From: Lethocerus indicus
Taxonomy: Eukaryota; Arthropoda; Insecta; Hemiptera; Belostomatidae
Direction: 5' to 3'
Length of the DNA: 64,000 bases
NCBI GenBank assembly: GCA_019843655.1
Contig: JACDQD010000012.1
Location: forward strand, 1,178,001-1,242,000
Shown here: in pieces, positions 21,501-34,650 of the stretch
Layout of the letters: every line of letters starts with the position of its first letter
How positions within the stretch are numbered: position 1 is the first letter of the stretch
The notes under the pieces: generated by a model
Told to the model about the DNA's origin: nothing
The model's database searches: none
What the model saw: the letters and a program-made list of their open reading frames with translations, nothing else
Program-made: the position numbers and the translations under genes

Positions 21501-21923
21501 GTCTATATTTTAATAACGGATGCAATAAAATGGCGGCGTATCGGTACATAAATTATTGGACCTATTTATCGGGATTACGTGACAGTATTTCATTCGGACG
21601 ATAAACTCTGTCACAATCTTGACGCCTCGGAAATTACTGACCGAAATAGTCGATATCTAATAAAATTTGTTCCGTCCAATTAGATAAAGCGGACGTTTTA
21701 TCTAATTGCGCTCTCCCAGACACATCAATATTCAATATAAATGAATAGGAGAGGGACAGCATTAATTCTATACGCAACAGTTTTCGAATAAACAGTTTTA
21801 GAGGAACGGTTCAGCCGTCTAGTATAATTTGTTCGATAGTCGCCCATCCATTATTGTAATTATTCTATCGTTATAGGGCGTATGAAATTTGTATTTAAAA
21901 CAATTAATTGGGGCGCTGATGGA
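18546..21923. other. No gene; long, nearly featureless stretch
   Basis: Mixed to AT-rich sequence. 18600-18960 has overlapping frames on both strands without domains. AACGGTCTAGTTTAGGGTAA at 18839 is shared in part with 26790 (CCGGTCTAGTTTAGGGACGA), a short word of unknown meaning. 19300-21900 is AT-rich with homopolymer runs. No repeat family copy or RNA gene was recognised. Confidence 0.45.
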
Positions 21924-21960
21924 AACCAGCGAGAGGAGACAGAAGAAAGTGAAATTTATA
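21924..21960 (+). mobile_element. Hairpin element fragment
   Basis: AACCAGCGAGAGGAGACAGA followed by AGAAAGTGAAATTTATA is the outer part of an uncapped arm. Nothing of the rest survives. Confidence 0.6.
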
Positions 21961-22592
21961 ATAAAATATTTGTCTTAATTGGCTTTATTATAAATTACTG
22001 ATTTTGATCCTGGGTTAAAGTCGCTAAATGAAACTGAATATCATGAAAAAAGTTAAGACTACACAAATCAGGACAGCGCTGACAGTATATTAAATACAAG
22101 GTAATATGACTGGATAATTCTTGAAATAAATAATACTTATTATAATGCTACGGTAAATAAATTAATGTGACGTGAAATATAATATATTCCCCAGTAGCGA
22201 CGTTCAGCCGCGTACGCCGGCCCCGAAAAGGGCCGTTACAATTTTGAAATTGGTCACGGGGTCGCGTCACTTTCCAAATTAAAAGGCCCGAAAAGAAACC
22301 GCCCAGCGGCGGAGAAAAAAAACATTTCTCCACTGCCAAAACAAACTTTTTCTGGCACTGGCCGAGCTGAGGACGTCTGTTGCGAAAGGTCGCCGGCCTA
22401 GCGTGAGCTCCGCATTTCGGGCTAAGGTTACGGCCAAAAAACAATATTTGCGCCCCGAAATAACGCTAACCGACAATATTATAACATCCGTACATATATC
22501 TAAATAGACAAAAGGGAACGGGACAAATAGGAAAAGGGATGAGATTAAATCTCATCTCGTTTAATAGGTTTAAAATTGAAAGAAAATTCGGG
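21961..22592. other. No gene; CpG-rich block 22190-22480
   Basis: AT-rich flanks around a CpG-rich block with minus-strand frames (22148-22444, 22279-22476) that have no recognisable domain. Confidence 0.4.
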
Positions 22593-22603
22593 CCATAAAA
22601 CTA

Positions 22604-22801
22604 TGTAGATTTCGTGTGTTTCTGTCTCCTCTCGCTGGTTTGGTCTTTTGCCAGACCGGTTTTGCTAGTTCAACACCGCTACTGAAGATGGCGAGCAGCC
22701 GAAAGCGGTCTAACGAAAGACCAAACCAGCGAGAGGAGACAGAAACACACGAAATCTACGGTATTCCAACCCCCCGCGGACCACAAAACAGGCATGTTAA
22801 A
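22604..22801 (-). mobile_element. Hairpin element, cap on the right, with 10-bp flanking repeats
   Basis: The left arm starts TGTAGATTTCGTGTGTTTCT and the right arm ends CACACGAAATCTACGG, then the cap ATTCCAACCCCCCGCGGACC to ACAGGCATGTTAAA. The centre is shortened, with only ACCGGTTTTGCTAGTTCAAC between arms. CCATAAAACT (22593-22602) and CCATAAAGCT (22802-22811) flank it as a probable target duplication. Noncoding. Confidence 0.9.
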
Positions 22802-22811
22802 CCATAAAGCT

Positions 22812-23824
22812 GCGGTCATAAAACCGTTATACTAACGTTATGGGTACGAGTTATAAAAAAGCGACTATTTCCGCGAACACGGGGTACATGTGAGGGTTAC
22901 AGAGAGGACTGGGAGGCCCACCCACAGTGACCAATAGCAATAACTTTTCCCAATTCCCACTAGCTGGGACCAGGGGGAACCATTTTTCCCAAAATTTTTT
23001 TTTCATTCCCGCGGCGAGAGCATCTGGACCCTGGGGGGGGGGACATTTCCAGGAAAGCCAAATGTGAAACCTTCGGGCGGGCGAGAAAACAATTTTTTTC
23101 TCGATGCATCAACAGCAATAAGTATTTTTTAAAATTGTAACTCGTTTTTAAACATGAGAAAGCCTAATAGCGATGGTATAATACCATCTATTTTTTAAGC
23201 TGAGGTTGGTTCTCGGCAATATGGGAACAAACAGGTATCAATCCCCAGAGGATTTACGACACCTCATCTCCAAGTATACATAGACCAACCAAGTTGATCC
23301 AAGTGGACAACGCCCCAAAAGGAAGGGGCAAGAACTTTTCGAATTGAGCCAACCACCTTGCACCTAACTGTAAAAAAAACTGTTTCTAGTAAAAAAATAC
23401 GGGATTAACATTTACCTTTTGGAATATTTCAACCCGGTCGGTGACTCGAAGTGGAAAAGAGACCGGTTTTTCTGAGTAAGTGACTCAGTCCCGAGGTGTC
23501 TATTTTGGATTGAGACGGCGGCAGACAAGTGGACGCGTCCCAGCTCAAAACAAGCGAAACGGCGGTTATTTTTAGAAGGCGGGACCGTCGCGACGAGCTT
23601 TTGCCGCTCCACAGGTCGGGGGCGTTAGGACCTATTTTTGGCGTCCGAGTAAACCCATTTTTCCTCCCTACTGGCGGTACGAGCGCAACGCCGGTGTTGG
23701 ACCCGGTCCCGATTTATAAGGCGGGAAAAATGGGCGCTCAAAAGAACCAGAATTATATATGTAATCATTTAAGTTTCATTCGCGCCTTAGCTTCTCATCA
23801 TAATCTGACGGTTCAGTCACCCCC
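22812..23824. other. No gene; CpG-rich block 23420-23720
   Basis: A G-run at 23031-23043. The plus frame 23529-23846 and the minus frame 23412-23612 overlap in CpG-rich sequence without domains. Confidence 0.4.
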
Positions 23825-23885
23825 ATTGAAGCCATTGTACTTATAACTGTGAGGTTGATTGTACAAAATTAAAAGGATTAAAGAA
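23825..23885 (+). pseudogene. Possible jockey 3' tail
   Basis: TTATAACTGTGAGGTTGATT and GTACAAAATTAAAAGGATTA resemble the end of the 3' UTR of the 17904 copy (CTATAACTG, GTTGATTGTGCAAAG, then A-rich). The upstream match is poor. Confidence 0.35.
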
Positions 23886-24611
23886 ATATATGCGATAACA
23901 CTGCTCCCTATCTCCAGGTGCAGGAGACCGGTTCCGACTGGAGAACGCTGCCAAAACTGTTGTTTACACAGAAGCAAGCCCTTGGGCTTGGGACCTTCAA
24001 TTCCTGATTGGCACCTGCCGGTATATATAGGCGCGTGACAGTATCCCCACGCCCGGTAACACTTACTCAGTATACAGTAAATTTATTAGTTAACGGAGTG
24101 CGTGGGCCGTATATATCCGGAACGAATTAAGTCCGAAATATATATGCCTACGCAGTAGATCACTATACACAATTAGAAGAATGCCAGAACTCCATTATTG
24201 TCGGGCATAGGGGAAAGCCCACCTCTTCAGAACGGGGCCAATGATTTGTCGCCGATCTCGGTAAGACACGGTCGGGGGACCGGTCGGGGGGACCGGTCGA
24301 AAACGCTCATCACGGCGAGTGCCGAAAACTAATTGGAAAAGAACGGTTATTTATTGGGCGTCCGACAGTCGGGGCCACAGTTATTCAAATTGGGAACGGG
24401 CCCGGTTTATTAAACATTTTTACAGCGGCAGCCAGCTGAGCTGTGGACCGTCTGGGAAACCGAAAATCGGAGCATAAATCTTGTAGGACCGAACGGTAAT
24501 TGAACTCGGTCTTAACAATTTGGTACGGGCGATGGGTGGGGGGGGGGCAGGGATAAATTAGTTCGGGAAACATTGGATTATAACTTCATCGAGAGATATA
24601 ATAAATGAAGT
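23886..24611. other. No gene recognised
   Basis: Contains GGGGACCGGTCGGGGGGACC at 24274-24294, a short direct duplication, and a G-run at 24537-24547. No domains in any frame. Confidence 0.4.
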
Positions 24612-24713
24612 ACGGTAGATTTCGCCACAAGGGACTGTCCCATGTCAGACAGGATGCCCCGCAAGCGTACCACGTGCCAAAGTGACTCGCCATGGCGAGA
24701 GGCCGAAACCGGT
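24612..24713 (-). mobile_element. Decayed hairpin element
   Basis: ACGGTAGATTTCG, then CAGACAGGATGCCCCGCAAG, GTGCCAAAGTGACTCGCCAT and GGCGAGAGGCCGAAACCGGT follow the arm order of the 8010 copy. Heavily diverged; ends uncertain. Confidence 0.5.
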
Positions 24714-25995
<1,282 letters not shown>

Positions 25996-27126
25996 GAACG
26001 GAGCATAACAAATAGGGGAAGGGGGAGAAGGGCTCACTTCCTTCACACGTGGGCCTCAAGGGACCCCCCAACAAAAAGGCACCACCGAATAATTTACGAC
26101 TTAACATACATCAGCTGTTGGGACCTCGCTCCCTCCCTCCATCCCTCCCTCACTCTCTCTCTCTCTCTCCGCGCATTCCTTTGCATTCCCTTTCTCACAC
26201 AGCCCGACCTTAACAACGCGACGCCTACCATTGTACCCACTATATTTACGACCGTACCCAATAGTGTTCCGTACAACCTGCGCCTGAATATAAGGCCGGA
26301 TTTTTACGATCCGAACAGGCCCGGCGATGCATAAAAGAAAGATGATTTACTGTCCAGAATTCGGCGAGACTCGCATAAAACCCGGCCGATTCGCGCCCAT
26401 CGGCGAATGGGTCCCAAATAGGATCCAGAATAAGACATACTGCTACAGTCCTGTTTCTGGGAAGAGTGTATTTAGCCCACTATTTAGTCAATCACTTTTA
26501 AAAACCAGTCGCATAACGTAGCGCGGGATGCTACTGACGACGGCGCAAAGCAGAAACCACACAATCGGCAATCAGACGAGTGATAACATTCATTACGAAG
26601 TGACGGCTTAAGACAGTGTTATCAAATATTTTCCATGTAAAAGAATATGGCACTTTTAAGAACAGGTCGCCGAATTATTAGGAGTATTTTATATATCCAA
26701 TATTTGACTCTGAGGGGACGGAAAATAGGACGATTGACGATCTAAGTACAAGATAAAATCAAATTCTGATGCAAGTTTCTAGGACGACGAAACCGGTCTA
26801 GTTTAGGGACGATCAACTGAAAGATAGAAAATTTCTAATATTTATTCCAGCAGGACCTCCTAATTGCAACAATGCGCGGACTCCAGACTACTGTGTTTAA
26901 TTCAATAAGTCGGTAATTATAAATATATATTTTTATTACTACCATACAAGGGATACTTCCGCTCGAATGAAACTTAGGTTTCATTGTTGCACGCTACAAA
27001 GTATACACAAACGCTTAACCGGGTTTCCCAAGCAAATTACAATTAAATTATTACCTCGGCGTTGAATTGAAGGCTGATTAATATGCTAAAAACCGCGGCC
27101 TGTAGACGGAGGAAAAACGTTTAAAA
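25996..27126. other. No gene; short (CT)n at 26148-26169
   Basis: CT-rich 26130-26190 faces the AG tract in complementary orientation. 26215-26460 is CpG-rich with a run-on open frame but no domain. TGCTACTGACGACGGCGCAA at 26529 faintly resembles a hairpin-element arm and was not called. Confidence 0.4.
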
Positions 27127-27250
27127 AACAGGAGCACGGAGGAATGAAGAGCGCTCAAGAATAATCTTAAGTCCATTAAGAGAAAACGCCTGTTCCTTAG
27201 GGTAGAAGTCAATCTACAGAATGAAATCTCCGACCTTAGCATGACCTAAC
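27127..27250 (+). repeat. Repeat family E, copy 1
   Basis: AACAGGAGCACGGAGGAATG, AAGAGCGCTCAAGAATAATC, TTAAGTCCATTAAGAG, GTCAATCTACAGAATGAAAT and CTCCGACCTTAGCATGACC align in order with 27524-27655. The two lie in the same orientation about 400 bp apart. Class unknown. Confidence 0.6.
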
Positions 27251-27523
27251 CTAAACCCTATTTTCCCTGTGAAATTTCATATTTTAGCTTCCAAAGGAGG
27301 AAAAATAAATAAATCTGTACACAAATTATATACCGGTATTGTATTACTACAAATATAAAAAATACCGCATTTATTAGCGACGTAGAAATTATCGGAAATC
27401 GGCTTAGTGGGTGAAGCGGCGCTGTGTTAACGTGGCAATTGAAAATTCATCCTACAAATTTATGCTTCAAATATTGGAGAGTTAACAATAAAGTAATGTA
27501 TCATATATATACCTAGAAAAACA

Positions 27524-27655
27524 TTTAAGAACATGAGCCTCGAGAAATGACGAGAGCTCTGAATAGTCAAAATCCATTAGAACTAGCGCCCATTGCTCCG
27601 AGCACAACTCAATCTACAGCATTAAATCTCCGTCTTCTTCAAGACCCCTCCTCCT
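27524..27655 (+). repeat. Repeat family E, copy 2
   Basis: GAACATGAGCCTCGAGAAAT, GACGAGAGCTCTGAATAGTC, AAAATCCATTAGAAC, CTCAATCTACAGCATTAAAT and CTCCGTCTTCTTCAAGACCC match copy 1. Overall identity looks near 65-70 percent by eye, so the duplication is old. Confidence 0.6.
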
Positions 27656-28888
27656 CCCTCAATCCCTCCTCATCCCGGTAATCGTCCAATTACGCAATTT
27701 TCCCACTTCAAGGCGCCATTAAATTCTATTATTTCCGGAATTAAATTCCGAGAACGTATTCTCGCCGTTCCGAGAATGAAGCCCGAGATGCGTTTCGCCC
27801 GGTTTCTCGGTTGCGCTCCTCCGCCGTCCCCGCCGAAGATTTTAGGCCCGCTCAAATCGCGCACTTCCGGTCCCACCGCGTAATGGCGCCTCAATGGACA
27901 AAGCATGAATGAAGTTGTCGAAAAAAAAAGTCTTCAATCGCGTCCGGCGATCCACCAAAACGTCTACGTCCCATACAATTCTATCATTGCAATCTCGGTC
28001 ACGAGAATCCTTGCATGGATCACGATCGAAACTGCATTTCTGCCATCAAATCCCACTGTAACTAGATATAATTTTTAAAACTCTAGTCTTGACTTAAAAT
28101 AAAAAGACAAAAAAATACTCTGTACCTAACTCTCGAAGTATGTTTCCTTTTTCCCCATTTATTGCGCGCAATTATGCCTCACGTTTCGCGTTTTCCAGGA
28201 ATGTCGCGGCCGTTCATTTACTGCACCTGCGGTGTCGAGTCACTGTTTGTATTGCATCGCGTTGCTATTTATCGTAAAGCCTGTGCTAGACTTGTAAAGG
28301 GGGTCATTGAAGCAGCAGGTGGACCCCTAAATCGTAACCAAGTCGGCATTACCTCCCGTCTTCTGTTACACTAATTACTATTATTATTCTTAAAGTGTTA
28401 ACTAAGGTAAATTACTACAAAATTTATAAATTAGACATATGGATTAATCATCCCTTCCTTGCTTCGGTGGTTTATAGTAAAAGTAGCCTATTTTCCTGTA
28501 CAAAAGAATAACGTGTACGAAATATTCGCCGATTCATTCAATTTAAAAAACAGCAAGGCTTACAGATCGGAACTCGGTTCCTTGGACGCTTTTTTAATAC
28601 CGCGAATATTTAGAGGAGGTATGGAAACACTTAGCTTAGTTATGTATGGGGTCCAGATGTTGAGCGTAAAGTGCGGTGAAAGTGCACTGAGTGGCGGTAA
28701 TGGGAGTGAGGTGTTATCCCGGGGCGTAGCCGCGGGGCGTCTAGGCTTTCCAGAGCCGTCATCTGGGCTCGGCTTGAAAAACATCTGCAAACTGTTTTTC
28801 TGGAAGCCATAACTCAATCGGAAAACTTGACGTGGGACAGACCGACCCGTAAGAGGCGCGAACGAGAGATCGAACTAAAGTAAAAATA
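27656..28888. other. No gene; CpG-rich block 27690-27910
   Basis: The block contains paired words CCGAGAACGTATTCTCG and GTTCCGAGAATG (local inverted repeats). Right of it is AT-rich DNA. Frames at 28162-28374 and 28459-28812 have no recognised domain. Confidence 0.4.
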
Positions 28889-29105
28889 CCGCACATCTAG
28901 TGTGTTTCTGTCTCCTCTCGCTGGTTTGGTCTTTTGCTAGACCGGTTTCGGCCGCTCGCCACGTTCAGTAGCGGTGTTAGTCACTATTGGCACATTGGAT
29001 GTTTTTTTGGGGTATCCTCACTGCACTGTCACAGTCACTTGTACTGTAGACATTACACACACGAGATCTACGGTATTCCAACCAAACGAAGACCTCAAAA
29101 ACCTC
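28889..29105 (-). mobile_element. Hairpin element, cluster member 1
   Basis: Starts CCGCACATCTAGTGTGTTTC, with a long left arm (CTCGCTGGTTTGGTCTTTTG, AGACCGGTTTCGGCCGCTCG, GTAGCGGTGTTAGTCACTAT, GGATGTTTTTTTGGGGTATC) and the loop CACAGTCACTTGTACTGTAG. It then jumps to CACACACGAGATCTACGG and a worn cap (TATTCCAACC, GAAGACCTCAAAAACCTCG). The inner right arm is deleted. Confidence 0.85.
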
Positions 29106-29140
29106 GTGTCTAGGTTACGCCTATTTTACATAAATATTTT

Positions 29141-29274
29141 GAATACCTTTTTTGCGAGGGTTTGGAACACTGTAGTTTTCTACATAAAGCAGCTACTGAA
29201 GATGGCGAGCAACCGAAACCGGTCCAGCGAACGACCAAACCAGCGAGGGGAGACAGAAGAACGTGAAAACTACA
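29141..29274 (+). mobile_element. Hairpin element, cluster member 2
   Basis: A worn cap (GAATACCTTTTTTGCGAGGG) on the left, then right-arm sequence (GCTACTGAAGATGGCGAGCA, GGTCCAGCGAACGACCAAAC) to GTGAAAACTACA. The left arm is mostly gone. Flanking ATAAATATTTT (29130-29140) and ATAAATTTTAT (29275-29285) agree at 9 of 11 positions. Confidence 0.8.
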
Positions 29275-29361
29275 ATAAATTTTATCGGTCGATTATCGAT
29301 AAACTGAAACCTTATGCCTTGTCCCAAATAGTAGTAGCAATTGTTAAACAGCAAAATTTAG

Positions 29362-29558
29362 TTTACAATAACTGTTTTGTGGTCTACGAGGGATTGGAAT
29401 ATCGTAGATTTCCTGTGCGTCTAGACCAGCTGCTCGTCATCGTCAATAGCGGTGTGTCAGCCCAACATCCAAAGTGCCGAAGTGACTAACACAGCTCCTG
29501 AAGATGGCGAGCGGCCGAAACCGGCCTAGCAAAAGACCAAACACACGAAATCTACAGT
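29362..29558 (+). mobile_element. Hairpin element, cluster member 3
   Basis: Cap TTTACAATAACTGTTTTGTG, GTCTACGAGGGATTGGAATA, left arm CGTAGATTTCCTGTGCGTCT, loop region GTGTCAGCCCAACATCC, right arm AAGATGGCGAGCGGCCGAAA and end CACACGAAATCTACAG. AAATTTAG (29354-29361) and AAATGTAG (29560-29567) may be the flanking repeat. Confidence 0.85.
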
Positions 29559-29567
29559 GAAATGTAG

Positions 29568-30032
29568 GTCAAAAGTGAATTCTCGCTTTTGAGAAAAATT
29601 ATATCAAACAAATAAAACAGGATTGTAATACGATTATTTTTTCTCATAAATACGCGCTATGCACGCATTATCGCTTATTTAAACGATGCAGGCATAAAAA
29701 GGTTATCGCCAATGGCCGGCGCGTTAGGGTTGATAGTGATGAAATTCCAACCTGTAAGCACAAACGCCGACATGCGGTATCGGGCGGAAACAAATTCCAT
29801 CAATAAAGTATTAAACGCGATGAGAAATGGATTCGCATTCCTCCCGGTCTAAGAGCGGAGATATAAATTCTTTTAAAGTGACAGTCATCGTGATTGGTCA
29901 ACGATAAATCGTTTAAAACAGTAACGGCAACAAGTTTATAACAGAAGAATAATAACAAAAATTAATTTATTTTTAAACTCAACTCTCTCAATAAATAGTG
30001 TTTTTAATCATCAAGACCTTGGAAGTTTCTCT
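29568..30032. other. No gene recognised
   Basis: AT-rich DNA with a CpG-rich patch at 29700-29860; nothing recognised. Confidence 0.4.
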
Positions 30033-30036
30033 CTAA

Positions 30037-30261
30037 CCCTCTATGGGCCCTAGTAACTTTCAGTTATCATTTTAATTTATCGAGATTTTACCAAGTAATT
30101 ATAGCTTTTTTAGTGAGTTGGCGCATAAATCTTAATCCTATAACGTTGTCAAAACAACCAATATCAATTTTTTTAAATTTGCATATATAGGTTTATAATT
30201 GCTAATTATTCATTCCACCAATATTTTTGGATTTTAAATAAAAATTTGGCCTATAGAGGGT
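30037..30261 (+). mobile_element. piggyBac-like MITE, copy 3
   Basis: CCCTCTATGGGCC opens it and GGCCTATAGAGGG closes it. The right flank is TTAA (30262-30265) and the left is CTAA (30033-30036), a one-base change of the duplication. The body includes AACGTTGTCAAAACAACCAA, absent from the 2690 copy but present in the 11509 copy. Confidence 0.87.
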
Positions 30262-30433
30262 TAATAAGCGCTAATTTACTGTTTTGAAGTATATCGAAAA
30301 TATTTAAATAATAATAATTAATAAAATATTTTTTTAATTTACATTTTTATTCCTTTTAATTCCACTTAATTACGGTCACATCTGTTGCTCACGGGCTCAA
30401 TGCAATAACCGAGTCAATATTTGTAGAGTGATG

Positions 30434-30470
30434 ATATTCCAAACCCTCCGGGGTCCACAGACAGGTATTT
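30434..30470 (-). mobile_element. Solitary cap of a hairpin element
   Basis: GATATTCCAAACCCTCCGGG, GTCCACAGACAGGTATTT equals the capped end alone. No arm follows on either side. Confidence 0.6.
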
Positions 30471-32220
30471 CATATTATCCCAAAGAAAGACAGAAAAATA
30501 TCTTGCAGATTATTTATGGATAACATCCCATTGTACTCAAAAGATGCCTTCTTTAGGGCTTTCTAGACGTCTTTTCAATAGTATCTATAGCCCGGTATCG
30601 AAAACGAAAGCCTACTTTCGTTAACCTCCGGTAACCCGCCGGCTCCACCGCTACCAGCATCGTGGCTTCTTCTGCTTTTCATTCTCCTAATTTAGAAAGC
30701 GTCGTCTTCCCTCCCTCTTGGCACTCTTTTAAACAATTCAATCAGACCTCGTTGAAGAGTGCATCCCCACCCCCACCCCCCACCCACTACAGCTCCGCGG
30801 AAGTCATTTAAATAACGAGAAATGAATTAGGAATGATTACCGCCCCATCCGGGACACCACCCCTCAACAAAGGCTCTCAATTGGACCGTTTATTTTGATT
30901 TGAATCAAATTTTTATTTTCCCCGGCCGGGAGATTATGGGAGTCAATGACAATAAAGAACTCGGTTAGCCTTAGCGACATTTTAGCGCGATAAAAAAAAT
31001 ACATAAATAAATGCGATAATTACTCCGAATTCGGCCACAATCAACCTGACCTATGATGAGGCGACCACCAAGAACATACAGAACGGTATATATTCCAGAG
31101 GAAATCAATACCGAGTAATCATGTAAGTTAAACTGAACACTGCATAAAATGCATATAAACTGAATCTACTATTTACCACCTGTACTCTGATTCATTGATA
31201 ATCTAACATATGCTTTAATGACCAATTCCAATCACAAAACAATTAATGTAATGCTCATAGCAGCATAGCTCGGTAAACATAACGAGTCTATACCGTTTAT
31301 CAGGTGATGTCTAAAATATATGTTGATTTAATGACCAACCTACATAAGATATATCTGTAACAATCTTTCATATGACAAGCGTAATACATTGGAAAGAATC
31401 CATTTTTAATGGCATGTACATTTATCATAACTAAATCTTAAGGTGTCCAAAATAAAATAAACTTCGTTATACGATCTTACGATTAGAGTGATGACTTTTA
31501 AGTACGATAAGAATGGACTTATTTCAATCCCTTCGAACTGAGCATCTCTGTTCGGCAGAAAATATTAAGTCCGCGCCGATGAAGGCGGTATTGGCGACTT
31601 CATCGCTTTGCAAATCCCGGGTAATACATTTAAGTCCGTTGTGAAAGCGGTCTGCCCGGGTAAGACGAGTGTATTCCGAGAACCGAGGAAACTTTACAGT
31701 CGTGAGCAATTTACAACAGGCGCCTATTGTCGAAAGCCCCAGCCATCAATCAAAGCCACCACCCAGTAAGACTAAGTCATTAAATTCCGAATGCTTAGCC
31801 AGAGCTTAACTGATTGCAAGGTCGTCGCGAGGAAATAATTGCAGGTTATATAAGGAATCAATTCCTTTCAAAAGTAACGGTAAACATATTTTATCAGACG
31901 AATTTCGAATTCAGTGGTGGACAAATACACTCTCCTATTGAAAATTTAAATAACTTTTTTCATAATTTAAATTGACTAAGCCGGTTCGAATCGGGCGCAG
32001 TTAGGTCGATTGAAATAATTATATTGCATATTCTGTCTCTAAATTATAATTTCTTATAACTGTACTTTTCACAGTTCTGAAGACTTGTGTTTAAAGTAGG
32101 TAGCCATATGAATTAAATCAATGAGGGGGTGGCCACCCTTTTCTAGATCATATTTTATGTTATTAGTTACTCTTTTATGTTGCTGTTACATACGTATCCT
32201 CTCTAATAGATAATAATAAT

Positions 32221-32222
<2 letters not shown>
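30471..32222. other. No gene recognised
   Basis: C-rich run at 30763-30785. AT-rich with two similar words CATATGCTTTAATGACCAA (31208) and ATATGTTGATTTAATGACCA (31318), about 110 bp apart. The minus frame at 31524-31709 lacks a domain. Confidence 0.4.
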
Positions 32223-32296
<74 letters not shown>

Positions 32297-32300
32297 GTGT
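32223..32300. repeat. Compound (AT)n-(AG)n-(TG)n microsatellite
   Basis: (AT) to 32268, (AG) to 32295, then a few TG units. Confidence 0.96.
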
Positions 32301-32560
32301 ATTTCAAATTTCACTTTTCAAACAGTAATCGCAGAAAGGAAATATACTGTGCACGTCCAAGCCATTTATATCAACATTTAGCATAACAGCAGAGAGATAG
32401 GAGGAAGCCATGAGCTGAAACAAGGTCAGGAATGCCCTGGCCACAGTCCCACAGATAACCTCGACTGTTCACTATTAACTCGAACATTAAATAAACGCGA
32501 AAGATTTCAAATGAAAACAATACATTCCAATTATTGGCATTCCACAGTCGGTTCAGAAGA

Positions 32561-32563
<3 letters not shown>

Positions 32564-32606
<43 letters not shown>
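32564..32606. repeat. (AT)n microsatellite
   Basis: About 21 AT units. They make a Tyr-Ile repeat frame that is not a gene. Confidence 0.96.
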
Positions 32607-32611
<5 letters not shown>

Positions 32612-33333
32612 TGATATTGGGAAAACAAAAGGTAAGGATGTATTTTATATATCCAAAGAAATCAGTCATATTCCCAACTTTTACTACATTAGATTTAGAC
32701 AAGAGGTTCCGAGCAGTGAATCGAGCCGTAAGAAAGAAATTTCAAGGCTCTGAAATGAATTTCAGGCCTTCGATGAATCTCAGGACTCAGGGGTAAAGAA
32801 CACCGTCTACCGAAGGCGGTTTCCCCGGATTTACGAGTCGCCATTGCTCGGTATATCCATGTAAGGGGGTGGGAGCGAGGTTTGAGAGCGACCGGTCTCA
32901 AATCGGAATTTACGGGTACCTGTACCCCAGTGTACAGGGGTACAACAACGCTACCGCGGCTTGTACCGCCCCCTCTTGAGTTATACCCGAGCTCCTCGGA
33001 GTCCGCGGTTACAGCTAATTGCTCTTCTAACAACGTGCGCGTGCACGAAGAAGAACATTTTTTTTGTACTGGAAAGAACTGGAAAGCCCGCCCAAGTACG
33101 GGGATACAGTAGGATGATTTCCCTATCGGAAATGTATCTGCGGTCCAGAGGGATATGGTAGACGTAATAAAACATTAATTTGTGCCCATCAAATTCATTC
33201 ATTATGAACAATTCATTTGAAACGAATAAAAGAAAAGGTTTAAACGGTCCTACTATGTAATTACAATACAAGACTCTTACAATATCTCACAACTACACTG
33301 ACGGAATGCTACTAATAATAACTATGATACTAA

Positions 33334-33338
<5 letters not shown>
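32607..33338. other. No gene recognised
   Basis: CpG-rich 32800-33050 with frames open on both strands and no domain, then AT-rich DNA. Confidence 0.4.

Positions 33339-33370
<32 letters not shown>
33339..33370. repeat. (AT)n microsatellite
   Basis: About 16 AT units. Confidence 0.95.
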
Positions 33371-33373
<3 letters not shown>

Positions 33374-33479
33374 TTATATATTATAATACGGCTTATTTTT
33401 GGACCTAAAATTGTAAATGTATGTATTCCTGGTTTGCTAGGTTTAATTTGAATACATTTCTGTTGGTAGCCATTTCCAG

Positions 33480-33480
33480 C

Positions 33481-33550
<70 letters not shown>

Positions 33551-33565
33551 CACAAATAGATTCTA

Positions 33566-33607
<42 letters not shown>
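33480..33607. repeat. Compound (AT)n and (AG)n microsatellite
   Basis: (AT) at 33480-33546, then a 21-base spacer, then (AG) at 33568-33607. Same order as the compound tract at 32223. Confidence 0.95.
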
Positions 33608-33610
<3 letters not shown>

Positions 33611-34519
33611 CAAAGGTGAACAACCTGCGATAACGCACACTGTGGACTGTAGAAAATAAAATATTAGAACAGGGAGTGCTCAACTGAAATTCCATCCATT
33701 TCTGTACGGCCTGACAATAGAAAACGGTCTATTATGGTGCATAAATACACGTTGATAAAGGACGCCTTATCTAATCGCCAGAGCTCTCGTTTTTCTCGGC
33801 AACGTCGCCGCGTTCAAGAATGAAAGCTTTTAGATCTTTTTTACGCCCGGGACCACAGTCGTTAACTAATAATAAACTGATTGATTGAATATTAAATATA
33901 AAAAAAACAAAAAAAAAACAGATAATATTTACGGTCGATGGTTCCAAGAAGCAGGTCTTTCTTAACTTCAGATCTGGATGCTGTTTCGGTTATACTTTCT
34001 TCTCTAAATTCAAATTAATCTACGCAATTATGTTAATACAAATAACAACTGACCCCGGACCCCGTTCGTAGGTACCGGCGATATTACGACACAAAAGAAT
34101 ATGATATTCAATGACATCAGAACTTTTCCTAGCCCCGTTATACATATTCATGACCGTTTAGACAATGAGAGAGTTTAATCGTTCCAAGATTTGTATACAG
34201 ATTAGTCCGGGAGAGACTGTTTTATACGGTCTTTTTATTCTCCGAAATTGCCCATTGAGCCTAATTTATTCAGGTGACGATATTGGAGGGAACAGACACC
34301 GTCAATAACAGATACCCCTATTGGTGACACTCCATTGTTCCAGAGCGGGATCCAACACTGTGCCCTGCCAATACAGTGCCTGATATTTGATTCCGATCAG
34401 CGGACAGAATATATTTCGAATTCCGAATTACTTAAGGCGCCGTAGGGGAAGTCTTGTGTTCGAAGTTGGTGAAGTGGGAACGGAATAGCATAACGAATAT
34501 AACCGGGGTGGTGTTGAGA
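33608..34519. other. No gene recognised
   Basis: AT-rich DNA, A-runs near 33900-33920. Nothing recognised. Confidence 0.4.
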
Positions 34520-34650
34520 ACCGACGATTGAATGAATGAAGAGGAATAAATTAGTTCATAAGTAAAGAATAAGGAACAAATTGCCCTGCATCATTGAGAG
34601 CAAAACTCTCACACATACCAACCAGAAGGTGATTTTTACATGAATGAAAT
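34520..34650 (+). repeat. Repeat family D, copy 3
   Basis: GAATGAAGAGGAATAAATTA, GTTCATAAGTAAAG, CATTGAGAGCAAAACTCTCA, then CACATACCAACCAGAAGG, which is shared with the 46765 copy. Confidence 0.75.

Noticed and set aside
26529..26560. TGCTACTGACGACGGCGCAA, hairpin-arm-like
   Set aside because: Too short and diverged to separate from chance.
31985..32000. GGTTCGAATCGGG, like a tRNA T-arm
   Set aside because: No acceptor, D or anticodon arm can be placed upstream.
32371..33695. Tyr-Ile and Arg-Glu repeat frames
   Set aside because: Products of (AT)n and (AG)n microsatellites.
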